Positions 62,889 to 64,000 of a DNA stretch of 64,000 nucleotides are shown piece after piece (position 1 is the first letter of the stretch; each line of letters starts with the position of its first letter). The DNA comes from Paenibacillaceae bacterium GAS479. Its GTDB lineage: Bacteria; Bacillota; Bacilli; Paenibacillales; Paenibacillaceae. Both the position numbers and the translations under genes were made by a program. The notes under the pieces were generated by a model. The model was not told the origin of the DNA. It did no database searches and was given only the letters and a program-made list of their open reading frames with translations. The DNA lies in contig LT629764.1 in the NCBI GenBank assembly GCA_900105225.1, positions 1,355,501 to 1,419,500 on the forward strand, written 5' to 3'.

Positions 62889-63539
62889 CTACTCCTTCAG
62901 CACAAGTCCAAAAATGCTCGCAAAAATAAACGCCTGCTCCCGCGAAATGATACAGCCCTTCAGATCCTCCGGCTTAACCGCCAAGCCGTTGAATTCACAG
63001 TCGCTCAGGTCGATGCCCCTAAGCTCCGTCCCGAGCTGAGCGCCATGGAGCTTGCAGCGATGGAACTCTGTCTTCGCAAGCTTGGACATACAGAAGTCCG
63101 ACCTATTCATAGAGCTCTCTACATAGACGACATGCTTGGCTGTGGATGCCCTCAAATTGGCGTAATCAAGCAGACAATCCTCGAACAGCACATTGCGCAG
63201 CGTCGCATCGCTCAGATCGATGCCGATCATTTTGCAGGAATGGAACTCTGCCCGGTGAATGACCGCTCCGCTGAAATCGACATTCGATAGATCACATTTC
63301 TCAAAAATGACGTCGGTAAGCTCCAGCTCACGAAGCGATACGGATGTGAAAGTTACGTTCCGAAACCGCATCCCGTCGAAAATGACTTTGGGCGCCTCCA
63401 GATCCTCGATGATCTCATCCTGAACAATTCCCAGCTCCAGTATATCCCTTGTATGTAAACGCTCAGGAAACTGCAGCTCCGAGGGCTCCGCCGGAAGCTT
63501 GGGTGCCTCAATCTTCAGCCTTTTTCTTGCGTTGCTCAT
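62889..63539 (-). CDS. pentapeptide repeat protein
   Basis: Protein of 216 residues. The first 60 are polar (NARKRLKIEAPKLPAEPSELQF). From about residue 65 to 195 there are consecutive A(N/D)LXX-like pentapeptides (CDLSNVDFSGAVIHRAEFHS, CKMIGIDLSDATLRNVLFED, CLLDYANLRAST and so on) forming a quadrilateral beta helix. Such proteins may mimic DNA and protect gyrase from quinolones, or act as stress or scaffold proteins. Neither is shown here. GGAGGGATC precedes the ATG at 63539. An ATG ten codons upstream lacks a site. Confidence 0.85.
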   Translation of the reverse strand: MSNARKRLKIEAPKLPAEPSELQFPERLHTRDILELGIVQDEIIEDLEAPKVIFDGMRFRNVTFTSVSLRELELTDVIFEKCDLSNVDFSGAVIHRAEFHSCKMIGIDLSDATLRNVLFEDCLLDYANLRASTAKHVVYVESSMNRSDFCMSKLAKTEFHRCKLHGAQLGTELRGIDLSDCEFNGLAVKPEDLKGCIISREQAFIFASIFGLVLKE

Positions 63540-63755
63540 TAAATGATCCCTCCGCCCTTCAAAGAACACTAGTTCTCATGTTAAAGTATTAGATGGGTTA
63601 GGCGCAAGCGCGATTAAATCGCAGCATCAACAACAATGTAGGAAGAGAACGCAACCATAATAATAGCGTTCCAAATCTATTCCTCAACCGCCTTTTTGGA
63701 AGAAAGCGAAGAAATTCGGTATAATGAGAGAAACGAATTGAACAGGAGTTTAGAA

Positions 63756-64000
63756 ATGAAACCGATTGGAAGAAACGAAACATGTTATTGCGGAAGCGGA
63801 AAAAAATATAAAAAATGCTGTTTACAGAAGGATGAGCTTCAGAAAAAGAACAGCATGGCAAGCCACGGGAATGTAATCCAGTTCCCTGGTAGCACGAGGC
63901 CTCCAGAGAGTCAATACAGCCTGGATCAGATGATGGAAACCATCAATGACATGCTGATCTGGAAATCCGAAGCGTACAAGGAAGTGGCGGAGATATTCGT
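63756..64000 (+). CDS. SEC-C motif protein, 5' part
   Basis: Incomplete: 81 codons to the window edge. The N-terminus is RNETCYCGSGKKYKKCC, a textbook SEC-C metal-binding motif (C-x-C-x8-C-C), as found at the SecA C-terminus and in many small Zn-binding proteins that bind SecB or ribosomes. A polar linker (LQKKNSMASHGNVIQFPGST) and the start of a helical domain (DQMMETINDMLIWKSEAY) follow. The ATG is preceded by AGGAG. The function of the larger protein cannot be judged from this part. Confidence 0.85.
   Translation, partial: MKPIGRNETCYCGSGKKYKKCCLQKDELQKKNSMASHGNVIQFPGSTRPPESQYSLDQMMETINDMLIWKSEAYKEVAEIF

Overview
This window looks like a chromosomal segment of a Gram-positive, endospore-forming Bacillales bacterium, most likely a Paenibacillus or close relative. 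The evidence is strong GGAGG-type ribosome binding sites, many TTG and GTG starts, a KinB-like sensor kinase, bacilliredoxin, a Bacillus-type Fnr with a C-terminal cysteine cluster, lutABC with a FadR-type repressor, a fused rhaEW gene and moderately high GC. No rRNA, tRNA, CRISPR array, prophage or replication origin was seen. This assignment is inferred from gene families, not from a search.

Layout. 0-13 kb: nadE with bacilliredoxin, a KinB-like kinase, a lipase-like hydrolase, a HI0933-type flavoprotein, an NSS transporter, a clade-3 catalase, a chemoreceptor and a ThuA-like protein. 13-19 kb: a Nudix hydrolase and two convergent MFS efflux genes. Between those two lies a 2.4-kb AT-rich insert bounded by two decayed IS1182-family fragments with outward-facing identical ends; it carries a lipoprotein gene and a beheaded secreted-protein gene. 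19-24 kb: a lactonase, a translationally coupled membrane coiled-coil/AIM24 pair, and an AraC regulator divergent from a Gfo/Idh dehydrogenase plus a TIM-barrel isomerase. 24-36 kb: a hybrid kinase, a stand-alone LytTR protein, an AI-2E transporter, aconitase, a secreted M4 protease, small membrane proteins, and a secreted DUF4832 protein divergent from an SrpA-type catalase. 37-44 kb: an intergenic repeat cluster, a second Gfo/Idh gene, and the L-lactate system lutR and lutABC. 45-51 kb: a five-gene oligopeptide ABC operon (D-F-A-B-C order) behind a promoter with an overlapping cre-like site. 51-60 kb: a dCache chemoreceptor and the rhamnose operon rhaEW-rhaA-rhaB-deoR. 60-64 kb: a membrane protein, fnr under a perfect Fnr box, folD, a pentapeptide-repeat protein and the start of a SEC-C protein.

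Physiology suggested by the set: sugar and lactate catabolism (rhaEW/A/B, lutABC, aconitase, two putative sugar dehydrogenase loci), peptide scavenging (secreted protease plus Opp transporter), peroxide defence, chemotaxis, and oxygen and sporulation sensing.

The most unusual content is non-coding. A family of about 187-bp nested inverted repeats occurs in three full copies and one partial copy. Two of the copies are followed by almost identical terminator hairpins. There is also a MITE-like element inside the rhamnose operon, and at least four unrelated short tandem arrays with units of 10, 19, 21 and 44 bp. lutC contains an in-frame 3 x 48-bp tandem array. I see no convincing new defence or biosynthetic system; the repeat family is the best candidate for something undescribed.
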